64,000 nucleotides of DNA from Telluria sp042683405 (GTDB lineage Bacteria; Pseudomonadota; Gammaproteobacteria; Burkholderiales; Burkholderiaceae_D). Position 1 is the stretch's first letter; every line of letters begins with the position of its first letter. Of the stretch, positions 52,233-63,037 are shown one piece after another. The position numbers and the translations under genes were made by a program. The stretch lies in NCBI RefSeq assembly GCF_042683405.1, contig NZ_JBHUJS010000014.1:186001-250000 (forward strand), written 5' to 3'. The notes beneath the pieces are model-generated. The model made no database searches. It was given only the letters and a program-made list of their open reading frames with translations, and had not been told where the DNA came from.

Positions 52233-52835
52233 ATGCTTACAGCTACTTATTCACTTGTTGCGATGTCGGTTGAGCACGCCAGTGTGCGCGCCAGCCTGAA
52301 TGCGTTCCACACCCTGATCCGTTCCACGTTCGCTCCTGAACCTTCCCTTTCCAGCGGCCAGGTCGATTTCGCCTGCCTGGCCATGCAGCGCCTGTATGAC
52401 GCCTTCGACCACCGCAAGGTGGAGCTGGTCCTGATTCCCGCGGTACGCAAGCTGACCCATGTGGCCGACCGGCTGCTGGCCGAGCTCGACCAGCTGCGCC
52501 GCACTGCCGCCCAGGCCATGAACTGGCTGTTCGCCCGCGCCCGCGACGGCGCCATCGAAGGCAAGTCGGCCGTCGCCAGCTTCTGCGACACGGCCGACAA
52601 GTTCTGTTCCTCCCTGTTGACCCGCCTCGAACGCGAGGAGCGCGAGCTGTTCCCGGTCGCGCGCACGGCGCTCCCTGTCGAAACCTGGTTCGATATCGCG
52701 CACCAGCTGATCGCCGCCGAATCCAGGTCGGTCAAGCCCCGCGCCACGCTGCGCACGCGTCCGCGCGGCAGCATCACCCCAGTCCCGCCTCCAATGCGCG
52801 TCGACAACAACCTGGTGCGCGGCATGGCAAGCTAG
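52233..52835 (+). CDS. Hypothetical protein, hemerythrin-like by appearance
   Basis: 200-residue helical protein. It has VEHASVRASLNAFHTLI near the start, YDAFDHRKVELVLIPAVRK in the middle, and TRLEREERELFPVARTAL near residue 140, which recalls the HHE hemerythrin motif with its Glu/Phe-Pro segment. The usual full set of iron-binding histidines is not obvious, so metal binding is doubtful. The C-terminal 35 residues are basic and proline-rich. AGGAG precedes the ATG. It is divergent from the exporter operon. Confidence 0.6.
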   Translation: MLTATYSLVAMSVEHASVRASLNAFHTLIRSTFAPEPSLSSGQVDFACLAMQRLYDAFDHRKVELVLIPAVRKLTHVADRLLAELDQLRRTAAQAMNWLFARARDGAIEGKSAVASFCDTADKFCSSLLTRLEREERELFPVARTALPVETWFDIAHQLIAAESRSVKPRATLRTRPRGSITPVPPPMRVDNNLVRGMAS

Positions 52836-52845
52836 GCGCGTCGAA

Positions 52846-52872
52846 TTGAACCGGTGCGATTCTTGCTATGAT
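52846..52872 (+). promoter_or_regulatory. Possible sigma70 promoter of the DUF349 operon
   Basis: TTGAAC at 52846-52851, 15-bp spacer, TATGAT at 52867-52872. The spacer is shorter than the usual 17 bp. It lies between the stop of the hemerythrin-like gene and the DUF349 gene. Confidence 0.4.
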
Positions 52873-52900
52873 GGTGTCTTTGAATGATTGATAGCGCGTC

Positions 52901-55372
52901 ATGTTCGAATTCCTGTTCAAGCGCCCGGGCGAAAATGCAGGTGCACCTGTGCCCGTTCCGGATCCCGCCGTGAAGCCCGCGATGGCGTCGCCCGGCGATG
53001 CCGCGCGCGGCGCCATGGCTGCGGAGCTGGCCGCGCTGGGGTCGGACGAGGCCGCGATCGCCGACTTCATCCTGCGCTGCGATTATTCCGAACTGCGCCT
53101 GGCCGCTGCCGAGCGCGTCTACTCTCCCGAACACCTCGAGCGCGTGTATAACGCGATCCGCAACAGCGACCGCCGGGTGGCCAAGCTGATGCACTTCCGG
53201 CTCGATACGATCCGCCATCACCAGGCCGAGATGCAGCGCGGCGAAGAATGCCTGACGCTGGCGCGCCAGCTGGCCGGCGCCGACAATCTCACGCCCAACC
53301 AGGTCGCGGAACTCGACCGGCGCTGGTCGGTCATCTCCGCGCCACCGCTTGCGCCGCAGTTCGACGAAGTGCGCGCGACGCTGGGCCGGCGCCTGGAGGC
53401 GCAAGTGGCGCAGCAGCGCAGCGTGATCGACAAGCTGGCCGCGCTGCGCAAGCTGGCCGCGGAACGCGCCGCCCCGGACCAGCTGGCGCAAGCGGCCGAT
53501 GCGCTCGATGCCGCGCTGTCGGACGGCGAGTCGGCCGCGCTGCCACGCCAGCTGCAGGCGGAAGCGCAGGCGGCGATCCAGCAGGCGCGCACGGCGCCGG
53601 CACCGACTCCGGCTCCGGCCGCGCCAGCGCAGGCGGCCGCCACGGCCGCGGCGCCTGCCGAGGCGCCCGCAGCACCCGCCGGCGCCGAAGCGGCGCACGA
53701 TTTGTCCGCCGCTCCTGTGGAGCCGGCACAGCCCGAAGCCGCCGCGCAGCCTGGTCCCGCTCAGGAAGCCCGCAAGCACAAGCCCGCCAAGCCCGCGCTG
53801 CCGCCGCCCGACCGCGCGTTCCTCGACAAGATGGATGCGCTCGATGCGGCGCTGGCATCGGGCGCACTGCATGTCGCGAGCGACCTCGATAAGGCAATGA
53901 AGGAAACCCGCGGCATCAAGCTGAGCGCGGCGCAGGCCGAGCGGCTGGCGCACGCGCGCTCGGAACTGAAACGCCTGTCGGACTGGGCGCGCTGGGGCGG
54001 CAACGTCTCGCGCGAGCAGCTGGTGCGCAGCGCGGAAGAACTGCAGCAGCAGAAACTGCCAATGGGCGAGCTGGCCCAGAAGGTCGGCGGCCTGCGCGAA
54101 AGCTGGAAGAAGCTGGATGCGGTGTCCGGCGCCGCGCCGCGCAGCCTGTGGGAGCGTTTCGATGCGGCCTGCAGCGCGGCCTACGCGCCTGCCGCCGCCC
54201 ACTTCAAGCACCTGGCGGACGAGCGCCACGCCAGCGCGGCCAAGGGCCAGGCGCTGTTGGACGAAGCGGTGCGCGAAGCGGAAGCGTTCGCGCAGGGGCA
54301 GGCGCCGGACTGGAAGCACCTCGCATCGACGGTGCACCGGCTGGAACTGGCGTGGTCCCATCTCGGTCCGATCGACCGCAAGGACAAGAAGCGACTGGAC
54401 GCGGAGTTCTCGCGCGCGATGCAGCAGCTGTCGGCGCCGCTGGCCGAACGGCGCGAGCAGGAACGCGAACAGCGCGAACGCCTGATCGAGCAGGTGCGCG
54501 CACTGAACCCGCAGGACCGCCACGCGCTCGATAAGATGAAGCAGGCGCAGGAGCAGTGGCAGCAGGCCGCACGGGCGCTGCCGCTCGAACGCAAGATGGA
54601 GCAGGCGCTGTGGCAGAAATTCCGCGGCGCGTGCGACGAGGTGTTCGCACGCCGCAAGGAAAGCGCCCATGCCGCCGACGTCGAACGGCGCGCGCACCAG
54701 CACGCGAAAGAAGCGATCTGCGAACGGCTGGAGCAGGCCAGCGACGCCGACGGCGCGGCCCGCCTGCTGCGCGAAGCCGCCGCCGACTGGCACGCGGCCG
54801 GCCCGGCGCCGCGCGCGGTCGAGCAGCGCCTGGAAAAACGCTACCACGCGGCCGTCTCGGCGCTCCAGCACAAGATGGACGTGGCGCGCCACGCCGCCAC
54901 CCTTGCGCAGGCCGGCGCACTGCGCGACAAGCTGCGCCTGGTGCAGGAGCTGGAAGAACAGCTGGTTGCCGGTACTGCCGATGCCGCCCGTTTAACGGAA
55001 CGCTGGGCTGCGCTGGCGCCGCTGCGCCAGGACCTGGAACGACTCCTCGGCGCGCGCTTCGACGCCGCCATCCGCGCGCTCGACGCGGACCGCGAAGCCT
55101 ACGCGCGCCAGTTGCAGGCGAACCGCGACGCGCTGCTGCGCGACCTGCTCAAGCTGGAAATCAGCGCGGGCATCGACAGCGGCGCGGAGTTCGCGCGCGA
55201 CCGCCTGCGCCTGCAGGTAGAAGTGCTGCAAAGCTCGCTGAAGTCAGGGCAGAAGCCGGGCGCGGGCAGCGCGTCCTTCCACTCGCTGCTGGCGCTCCCC
55301 GCGCTGTCCGACGCGCGCACCGCCGCGCGCATCGAACACCTGTATCCACGCATCGTAAAGGACCACAAATGA
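52901..55372 (+). CDS. DUF349 domain-containing protein
   Basis: 823-residue cytosolic protein, almost wholly helical. An N-terminal part (about 30-215) is followed by an Ala/Pro-rich linker (about 225-300) and then tandem DUF349 three-helix units, with repeated W-kk-L and F-ac-cd patterns such as LRESWKKLDAVSGAAPRSLW and LWQKFRGACDEVFARRKES. DUF349 proteins are abundant in beta- and gammaproteobacteria; the function is not firmly known. Its stop overlaps the moaE start (ATGA), so moaE is coupled to it. Confidence 0.85.
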   Translation: MFEFLFKRPGENAGAPVPVPDPAVKPAMASPGDAARGAMAAELAALGSDEAAIADFILRCDYSELRLAAAERVYSPEHLERVYNAIRNSDRRVAKLMHFRLDTIRHHQAEMQRGEECLTLARQLAGADNLTPNQVAELDRRWSVISAPPLAPQFDEVRATLGRRLEAQVAQQRSVIDKLAALRKLAAERAAPDQLAQAADALDAALSDGESAALPRQLQAEAQAAIQQARTAPAPTPAPAAPAQAAATAAAPAEAPAAPAGAEAAHDLSAAPVEPAQPEAAAQPGPAQEARKHKPAKPALPPPDRAFLDKMDALDAALASGALHVASDLDKAMKETRGIKLSAAQAERLAHARSELKRLSDWARWGGNVSREQLVRSAEELQQQKLPMGELAQKVGGLRESWKKLDAVSGAAPRSLWERFDAACSAAYAPAAAHFKHLADERHASAAKGQALLDEAVREAEAFAQGQAPDWKHLASTVHRLELAWSHLGPIDRKDKKRLDAEFSRAMQQLSAPLAERREQEREQRERLIEQVRALNPQDRHALDKMKQAQEQWQQAARALPLERKMEQALWQKFRGACDEVFARRKESAHAADVERRAHQHAKEAICERLEQASDADGAARLLREAAADWHAAGPAPRAVEQRLEKRYHAAVSALQHKMDVARHAATLAQAGALRDKLRLVQELEEQLVAGTADAARLTERWAALAPLRQDLERLLGARFDAAIRALDADREAYARQLQANRDALLRDLLKLEISAGIDSGAEFARDRLRLQVEVLQSSLKSGQKPGAGSASFHSLLALPALSDARTAARIEHLYPRIVKDHK

Positions 55373-55851
55373 TCGACGTGCGGGTGCAGGCAGCCGACTT
55401 CGACGCCGGCACCGAACTGGCGCGCCTGCGCGAAGGCAATCCGCGCGTGGGCGCGATCGTCACCTTCATCGGCACGGTGCGCGACATGAACGACGGCGCC
55501 AGCGTGAGCGAGATGGAGCTGGAACACTACCCTGGCATGACCGAACAGGCGCTCGAGAGCATCGCGGCGCGCGCCAGCGAACGCTGGCCGCTGTACGCCG
55601 CGCTCGTGATCCACCGCGTCGGGCCGCTGCGCCCGTGCGAGCAGATCGTACTGGTCGCATGTGCCTCGGCCCACCGCGGCGAAGCATTCGACGCCTGCGA
55701 ATTCATCATCGACTATCTCAAGACCGAAGCGCCATTCTGGAAAAAGGAACAGACTCCGTCCGGCGCGCGCTGGGTCGATGCCCGGGTGTCGGACGATGCG
55801 GCGCTGGCCAAGTGGGACGCCACCGGCGCGGCAGGCGGGAGGCCAGGCTGA
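55369..55851 (+). CDS. moaE: Molybdopterin synthase catalytic subunit MoaE
   Basis: 160-residue large subunit of MPT synthase, which with MoaD inserts sulfur into precursor Z for molybdenum cofactor synthesis. VGAIVTFIGTVRDMNDGASV, LVIHRVGPLRPCEQIVLVA and the active-site lysines in APFWKKEQTPSGARWVD are diagnostic. It overlaps DUF349 upstream and crcB downstream by one to four bases. moaD is not adjacent, so the partner is elsewhere. Confidence 0.95.
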   Translation: MIDVRVQAADFDAGTELARLREGNPRVGAIVTFIGTVRDMNDGASVSEMELEHYPGMTEQALESIAARASERWPLYAALVIHRVGPLRPCEQIVLVACASAHRGEAFDACEFIIDYLKTEAPFWKKEQTPSGARWVDARVSDDAALAKWDATGAAGGRPG

Positions 55852-56261
55852 TGGCGGCAGGGCAGGGCGCGGGTGCGGCGGGCGCCATCAACTGGCTGGC
55901 GGTAGGCGCGGGCGCTGCCATCGGCGCCTGGCTGCGCTGGGGCCTGTCGCTGTGGCTGGCGCGCCTGCACTTGCACATCCCGGCCGGCACGCTGGTGGCA
56001 AACGTGGCCGGCAGTTACCTGGCCGGGCTGGCGCTGGCATTCTTTGCCCACCACCCTGCGTTGCCGCCGGCATGGCGCCTGGCGGTCATCACCGGCTTCC
56101 TGGGCGGGCTGACCACGTTCTCCTCGTTCTCCGGCGAATCGGTGCTCCTGCTCGGGCGCGGCCAGTACGGCTGGGCGCTGGCGCACGTCGGCCTGCACCT
56201 GTTCGGCTCGCTGGCAGCATGTGCGGCGGGATTCGCGACCTGGCGCGCCTTGTCGGGCTAA
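55851..56261 (+). CDS. crcB: Fluoride ion channel CrcB (Fluc)
   Basis: 136-residue four-helix membrane protein that exports fluoride as an antiparallel dimer. GTLVANVAGSYLAGLALAFF holds the conserved N-x-x-G-S helix break, and TGFLGGLTTFSSFSGESVLL holds the Phe-box/Na-site region. ATG overlaps the moaE stop (TGATG). No fluoride riboswitch is visible because the gene is internal to the operon. Confidence 0.93.
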   Translation: MAAGQGAGAAGAINWLAVGAGAAIGAWLRWGLSLWLARLHLHIPAGTLVANVAGSYLAGLALAFFAHHPALPPAWRLAVITGFLGGLTTFSSFSGESVLLLGRGQYGWALAHVGLHLFGSLAACAAGFATWRALSG

Positions 56262-56276
56262 GCCCGGCGCCGCGCC

Positions 56277-56304
56277 GCACAGCCCGGGACGCACAGCCCG
56301 GGAC
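56277..56304. repeat. 14-bp tandem repeat, two copies
   Basis: GCACAGCCCGGGAC occurs twice in direct succession downstream of crcB. The core CCCGGG is palindromic. The rest of the 56262-56410 spacer shows no gene. Confidence 0.6.
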
Positions 56305-56415
56305 GCCCGGCGGCCCCGCCAGCAGCATTGGCTGACCTCATGAGATTGCCCGCGGCCCAACGCGGCAAGCTGGCGCTATGGCGTGATCGTTGGGCGCACA
56401 ATTGCTGTCTCCCGG

Positions 56416-56443
56416 CTTGAAAACGCGGGCGGGAGCCATATCT
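56416..56443 (+). promoter_or_regulatory. Sigma32-type heat-shock promoter of clpB
   Basis: CTTGAAA at 56416-56422, 13-bp spacer, CCATATCT at 56436-56443, against the consensus CTTGAAA/CCCCATNT. Spacing equals that of the htpG promoter in this window. A leader of about 27 bases is implied. Confidence 0.72.
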
Positions 56444-56476
56444 AGAGGGCAAGTTAAAATCCCAGGGGGCATCACC

Positions 56477-59089
<2,613 letters not shown>

Positions 59090-59095
59090 GCGGAA

Positions 59096-59206
59096 AGCGG
59101 ACCGTCCCCGGAGGGTTCAGTCCGCCGCTGTTTGCCTGAAGCAGTCACGCTGCCCACTCATCCCGGCAGCGCCAGGGGGCCGTCCTTCCGGGGGCGGTCC
59201 CGCAAC
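59096..59206. repeat. Diverged GGAC-GTCC repeats after clpB
   Basis: Several degenerate arms of the GGGGAC/GTCCCC family (GCGGACCGTCCCCGG, GGGGGCCGTCC, GGGGGCGGTCCC) between clpB and rraA, in an otherwise non-coding stretch. Confidence 0.5.
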
Positions 59207-59223
59207 CCCCACCGGAGCCCGCC

Positions 59224-59718
59224 ATGCCCTTCGCCACAGCCGATCTCTGTGACAACCACCCCCACTTCCTGGCCAGCGGCGAGCTCGCCATCCTCCCACC
59301 CGTGTTCCGCCACTACGGCAAACGTACGCGCTTTTGCGGGCGCGTCGTGACGCTCAAGGTCTTCGAGGACAACGCCATCGTGCGCTCGGCGCTGGAAGCG
59401 CCCGGCCATGGCAGCGTGCTGGTGGTCGATGGCGGCGGCAGCATGCGCTGCGCGCTGGTGGGCGGCAACCTGGCCACGCTGGCGCAGGATAACGGCTGGT
59501 CCGGTGTGCTGGTGTACGGCTGCGTGCGCGACAGCGAGGAGATCGGCGCCCGCGAGGTTGGCGTGCTGGCGCTGGGGACGCACCCGCTGCGCAGTTCAAA
59601 GAAGGGGGAAGGGGAGCGCAACGCGCGCGTGTGCGTCGCCGGCCTCCACATACAGCCCGGTGACTGGCTGTATGCGGACCGCGACGGGACAGTGATCGCC
59701 CGTCACAAGATTGCCTGA
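59224..59718 (+). CDS. rraA: RraA family protein (RNase E inhibitor-like / HMG aldolase fold)
   Basis: 164-residue protein of the RraA fold. FATADLCDNHPH is the family start, VLVVDGGGSMRCALVGGNLA forms the conserved glycine-rich loop, and VLVYGCVRDSEEI contains the G-x3-R-D motif. E. coli RraA inhibits RNase E; close relatives are divalent-metal 4-hydroxy-4-methyl-2-oxoglutarate/oxaloacetate aldolases. R and D of the active-site motif are kept, so aldolase activity is possible. Its stop codon directly abuts that of the convergent PEP-CTERM gene. Confidence 0.9.
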   Translation: MPFATADLCDNHPHFLASGELAILPPVFRHYGKRTRFCGRVVTLKVFEDNAIVRSALEAPGHGSVLVVDGGGSMRCALVGGNLATLAQDNGWSGVLVYGCVRDSEEIGAREVGVLALGTHPLRSSKKGEGERNARVCVAGLHIQPGDWLYADRDGTVIARHKIA

Positions 59719-60306
59719 TCAGGCAGCGTTTTTCTTTGCGTTGCGGCGTGCCACGGCGAGCAGGCCCAGGCCGCCCAGCAGCATCGCGTAGGTGCTTGGC
59801 TCAGGAATGGCAGGAATGTCGAGCGACATCAGGCTGCCGACCTTGCGTTCGCCATCCATCTCGAACATCTGCACCTTGATGTGTGGCATGCTGAAATCCT
59901 GCGAGCCGCCGGTAAAGGTGAACTGGAACACCATGTCGTCGGTCAACGGGATCAGGCTTCCCGATGCGCAGGCACTTTGATTGCCGCCGCCGCCACCGCC
60001 GACGCATCCGTTCGCGTTCAATTCGTTATTCACGATGGTCCACGAGCCAGCCGAACCGGGGCCGGACATGACGACGCTATCCCAGCTGCCGATCGACTTG
60101 ATGTGCAGAGCTCCTAACGCCTCTGCGGTCGACCAGTCTCCCGTCGGGTTCGCAGCATCGATCTCCAGCGTCAGTACATTGCCCGACCAGGATGGCGTAA
60201 AGGTCACGCCCTGGAAAGTCACCTGTGCATTTGCAGCGGACGATGCGCCCAGGGAAGCCACGGCGAGTGCGCAGATCGAAAGAGCCCTTTTCATGCTGTT
60301 AGTCAT
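59719..60306 (-). CDS. PEP-CTERM surface protein, paralogue 1
   Basis: 195-residue exported protein. The signal peptide (KRALSICALAVASLGASSAA) is followed by a core beginning QVTFQGVTFTPSWSGNVLTL, a Gly-rich loop between two cysteines (NGCVGGGGGGNQSACASG) and the C-terminal sorting signal IPEPSTYAMLLGGLGLLAVA plus basic tail. PEP-CTERM proteins are processed by exosortase (EpsH/XrtA); none is in this window. The start at 60306 has GGAG six bases upstream. It is paralogous to the genes at 61171 and 62065. Confidence 0.88.
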   Translation of the reverse strand: MTNSMKRALSICALAVASLGASSAANAQVTFQGVTFTPSWSGNVLTLEIDAANPTGDWSTAEALGALHIKSIGSWDSVVMSGPGSAGSWTIVNNELNANGCVGGGGGGNQSACASGSLIPLTDDMVFQFTFTGGSQDFSMPHIKVQMFEMDGERKVGSLMSLDIPAIPEPSTYAMLLGGLGLLAVARRNAKKNAA

Positions 60307-60344
60307 TTTATTCTCCATTCCTTGTGTAATTGAAATTAACCCGG

Positions 60345-60380
60345 AACTGCTGAGTAAATTTATCACTGGAATATCGAAAA
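60345..60380 (-). promoter_or_regulatory. Leader element shared with PEP-CTERM paralogue 2
   Basis: ACTGCTGAGTAAATTTATCA...ATATCGAAAAA (plus-strand reading) about 40-75 bp upstream of the paralogue 1 start; a near copy stands at the same distance from paralogue 2 (61784). It may be a promoter or regulator site. The rest of 60381-60600 is AT-rich and contains a GATGAGCA/TGCTCATT hairpin but no gene. Confidence 0.45.
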
Positions 60381-60611
60381 AATGTCGCGTTTATGCAAAT
60401 ATTACCGAAAAACTAAAAATATAATTTTAGAAACATTCGGTATGGAAATTTAATTGATAACGAACGGTAATTTATTATGTTTTGGAAATTGATTTATTGG
60501 GGTTCGGAAAATAAAAGAATAAAGATGAGCAATTAAATGCTCATTATTAATATTGTGGCCAAAGGCTGAAGCCCCGAGCCGCGGTTGTCTGCGGGAGCCT
60601 GGCTCGGGGAA

Positions 60612-61075
60612 AAGGTCACTTGGGCTGACGCGGCGTCAGGATTTCCTCACGTTCTGGTCCGGCGGTGGCCGTGCGACCACGACCGTCCAGTAGCATGTCA
60701 TAGGTGCTTGATGAAGCTCCGGTACCGACAGGAATCCCGGGCTGCCTGCGCTGCCTTCGATCCCCGCTCTCCCGATGCACCCCGTTATGTGGTGTGCTGA
60801 ACTCCTGGGTCCCCCCAGTTTGAGTAAATGAAAGCGCCATGTCGCTTTCGAACGGAAGGCGCGCCGGAGGCGATGGCGATCTGCCTGCATCGTGGCGCGC
60901 CCGCATAGTCTGCGGCTCACCCGTCTCCCGACGAGTTGGCCGCATGAAGTTCCGGACCCAGGAGTTTGCCTGAACAAGACTGCGTGTCCCCCCACGCCCG
61001 GAACCTTGGTCTGTGCGCCGGCCACCTGCGAGGTACCAGGCGGACCGCTGCTTGTGCGCACGTTGAGATTGCCCT
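60612..61075 (-). pseudogene. Decayed PEP-CTERM paralogue
   Basis: Minus-strand translations in two frames match the neighbouring PEP-CTERM proteins piecewise: SDMALSFTQTGGTQEFSTPH against DNMIFTYTFTGGTQDFSNPH; SSSTYDMLLDGRG against EPSTYAMLLGGLG; and, frame-shifted upstream, KVPGVGGHAVLFRQTPGSG against KEVGTWTSVTFSGPGAAS. The PEP motif, its hydrophobic helix and the signal peptide are destroyed. Order and spacing equal those of the intact genes, so this is a fourth copy inactivated by frameshifts and substitutions. Confidence 0.75.
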
Positions 61076-61170
61076 ATCGAAACTTGTAATCATCGTTGTC
61101 CTCGTTTCCCCATCCTGTCCTCATCCCGCGCTGTGGCAGCGCGGCACGGGACGTGGATCAGGCCTCGGGA

Positions 61171-61746
61171 TCAGCTGGTCTTCTTTGCGTGCCGGCGTGC
61201 CAGCGCAAGGACACCCAGTCCGCCCAGCAACATGGCGTAGGTGCTCGGTTCAGGAATCGCCGGGACGTTCATCGACAGCAGGCTGCCGGTTTTTTCGCCC
61301 TGGGCATCCACGAAGATCACCTTGAGCTGTGGATAGCTGAAGTCCTGGGTCCCTCCCGTGAAGGTATAGGTAAACAGCATGTCGTCCGTGAGCGCGACCA
61401 CGTCTCCGCTTGCGCAAGCCCGCATGTTGCCGGAGTCTCCGCCTTCGCAGCCGTTCGCGTTCAGTTCGTTAGGGACGACGTCCCAGTCGGCCGCGGCACC
61501 GGGTCCGCTGAACGAGACACTCGTCCAGGTTCCGATATCCTTGACTTGCAGGGCGATCATGCCGGTGGCATCCGCCCAGTCGCCGGTGGGATTTGCCGCA
61601 TCAATCTCGATGGTCAGGACATTGCCTGAATATGAAGGGGTGAAGGTCACGCCCTGGTAGGTGAGCTGGGCGCTTGCTGCCGCCGAAATACCGAAGGTGG
61701 CAGCTGCAACTGCGCATTTGATTGCCCTATTCATATTTGTAGTCAT
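61171..61746 (-). CDS. PEP-CTERM surface protein, paralogue 2
   Basis: 191-residue exported protein. Signal peptide NRAIKCAVAAATFGISAAAS, core AQLTYQGVTFTPSYSGNVLT, paired cysteines in NGCEGGDSGNMRACASG and sorting signal IPEPSTYAMLLGGLGVLALA followed by RRHAKK. GGAG lies seven bases before the ATG at 61746. It is very similar to paralogue 3, including GEKTGSLLSMNVPAIPEPST. The function of the core is unknown. Confidence 0.88.
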   Translation of the reverse strand: MTTNMNRAIKCAVAAATFGISAAASAQLTYQGVTFTPSYSGNVLTIEIDAANPTGDWADATGMIALQVKDIGTWTSVSFSGPGAAADWDVVPNELNANGCEGGDSGNMRACASGDVVALTDDMLFTYTFTGGTQDFSYPQLKVIFVDAQGEKTGSLLSMNVPAIPEPSTYAMLLGGLGVLALARRHAKKTS

Positions 61747-61783
61747 GTTTTGATCTCCAATCCTTGTAATAAATTTAATGACA

Positions 61784-61822
61784 GACTGCGCAGTAAATTT
61801 AGCACCGCGATATCGGAGAAGA
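61784..61822 (-). promoter_or_regulatory. Leader element shared with PEP-CTERM paralogue 1
   Basis: ACTGCGCAGTAAATTTAGCA...ATATCGGAGAA (plus-strand reading) lies about 40-75 bp upstream of paralogue 2, at the same place and nearly the same sequence as at 60345. Paralogue 3 has only a diverged trace (ACTGCTCATCCAATGTAGCA). Confidence 0.45.
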
Positions 61823-61920
61823 TGTTGTATTTACGTGAAAATGAGGACTCGCTTAAAATTTTTATCGGACTCGAGTGTTCCATAAAAATTCATTCGACCG
61901 CGAGATGAGGAAACAATCGC

Positions 61921-61987
61921 AGGTATTGCTGAGTTGTTGAATATATGCAAGCGCCACATTATCTCAACAATACCTGCCGAGATAATG
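61921..61987. repeat. Two overlapping inverted repeats after paralogue 3
   Basis: AGGTATTG (61921) pairs with CAATACCT (61968), and CATTATCTC (61957) pairs with GAGATAATG (61979). The arms overlap, so the two hairpins exclude each other. They lie between paralogues 2 and 3; nothing else is seen in 61823-62060. Confidence 0.6.
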
Positions 61988-62064
61988 CTGAGTTATCGAT
62001 CCGGCTTCCCGTTTCCCATCGTCCACTAACGAATGCGGTAACGGGAAACCGGCGTGGCGCATTA

Positions 62065-62643
62065 TCAGGCTGCCTTCGATGCGAACCTGCGTGCGCCTGC
62101 CAAGAGGCCCAGGCCGCCCAGCAGCATGGCGTAGGTGCTCGGCTCAGGGATCGCCGGCACGTTCATCGACAGCAGGCTGCCGGTCTTTTCCCCTTCGGCG
62201 TCGACGAAGATGAGTTTAATGTGCGGATTGCTGAAGTCCTGGGTGCCTCCCGTAAAGGTGTAAGTAAAGATCATGTTGTCGGTGAGGGGGACCTCGGCGC
62301 CGATGGCACATGCGCGCTGTATGCCGGACGAACCGCCATCGCATCCGTTGGCGTTGAGTTCATTCGGGAGGACGGTCCAGCCCGATGCTGCCCCGGGCCC
62401 GCTGAACGTCACGCTGGTCCACGTTCCCACTTCCTTGACCTGCAGCGCGATGATCCCGGTGGCATCCGACCAGTCGCCGGTCGGATTCGCGGCATCGATC
62501 TCGATGGTCAGCACGTTGCCCGAGAACGAAGGAGTGAACGTGACTCCCTGATAGGTCAACTGCGCATGTGCCAGGGATGACGCGCCGAGGCTGGCGGCGG
62601 CAATGGCACACATCGTTAAAGCCCTTTTGATGCTTGAAGTCAT
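62065..62643 (-). CDS. PEP-CTERM surface protein, paralogue 3
   Basis: 192-residue exported protein. Signal peptide KRALTMCAIAAASLGASSLA, core AQLTYQGVTFTPSFSGNVLT, cysteines in NGCDGGSSGIQRACAIG, and sorting signal IPEPSTYAMLLGGLGLLAGA with basic tail RRFASK. GGAG precedes the ATG at 62643. It is the upstream-most of the series and nearest to aceA, from which it is divergent. Confidence 0.88.
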   Translation of the reverse strand: MTSSIKRALTMCAIAAASLGASSLAHAQLTYQGVTFTPSFSGNVLTIEIDAANPTGDWSDATGIIALQVKEVGTWTSVTFSGPGAASGWTVLPNELNANGCDGGSSGIQRACAIGAEVPLTDNMIFTYTFTGGTQDFSNPHIKLIFVDAEGEKTGSLLSMNVPAIPEPSTYAMLLGGLGLLAGARRFASKAA

Positions 62644-62947
62644 GGCTGATCTCCGTATTAATGGATTGATAAGACTGCTCATCCAATGTAGCACCGGCCG
62701 GAGGACGAAAAGTCGCGCCGGAACAATGTTTGGGCTTGGCTCAATAGCCGAGCCTGACAAACGGTTGCGCGGCCGCAAGCCTCGCGCCCAGGGAGGGTCG
62801 CTTTCACCATCCGGAACTGATATCTCACATTACAAAATCTTGGCTTCGCGCAATCAGACGCGCTCTTCCATTTTGAGATATATCATTTCACATCATGGCA
62901 TGATTAAGGTAATCTGTTGATTTTAAAGGATAATATTTTGCTCATGT

Positions 62948-62961
62948 GTCTTATATAAGAC
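62948..62961. promoter_or_regulatory. GTCTTATATAAGAC palindrome upstream of aceA
   Basis: A perfect 14-bp palindrome about 77 bp before the isocitrate lyase start, within a 394-bp non-coding region (62644-63037) that is otherwise AT-rich and gene-free. It has the form of a GntR- or similar dimer operator and may regulate the glyoxylate shunt. TTATAT may also contribute to a -10. Confidence 0.55.
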
Positions 62962-63037
62962 CAATGGTGCCGCGCACAATTCGTTCTATGATTTTGCTAA
63001 CGGAATTCACATCACTTGATCAACCAGGAGAGGCACC

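Noticed and set aside
56262..56410. Possible small gene between crcB and the clpB promoter
   Set aside because: Only a 14-bp tandem repeat and GC-rich spacer; no start with a ribosome-binding site.
59224..59718. rraA as methyltransferase or transporter component
   Set aside because: The RraA glycine loop and GCVRDSEEI motif identify the fold.
60616..61061. Two intact-looking minus-strand frames taken as genes
   Set aside because: Each matches only fragments of the neighbouring PEP-CTERM proteins in different frames, so the region is a pseudogene.
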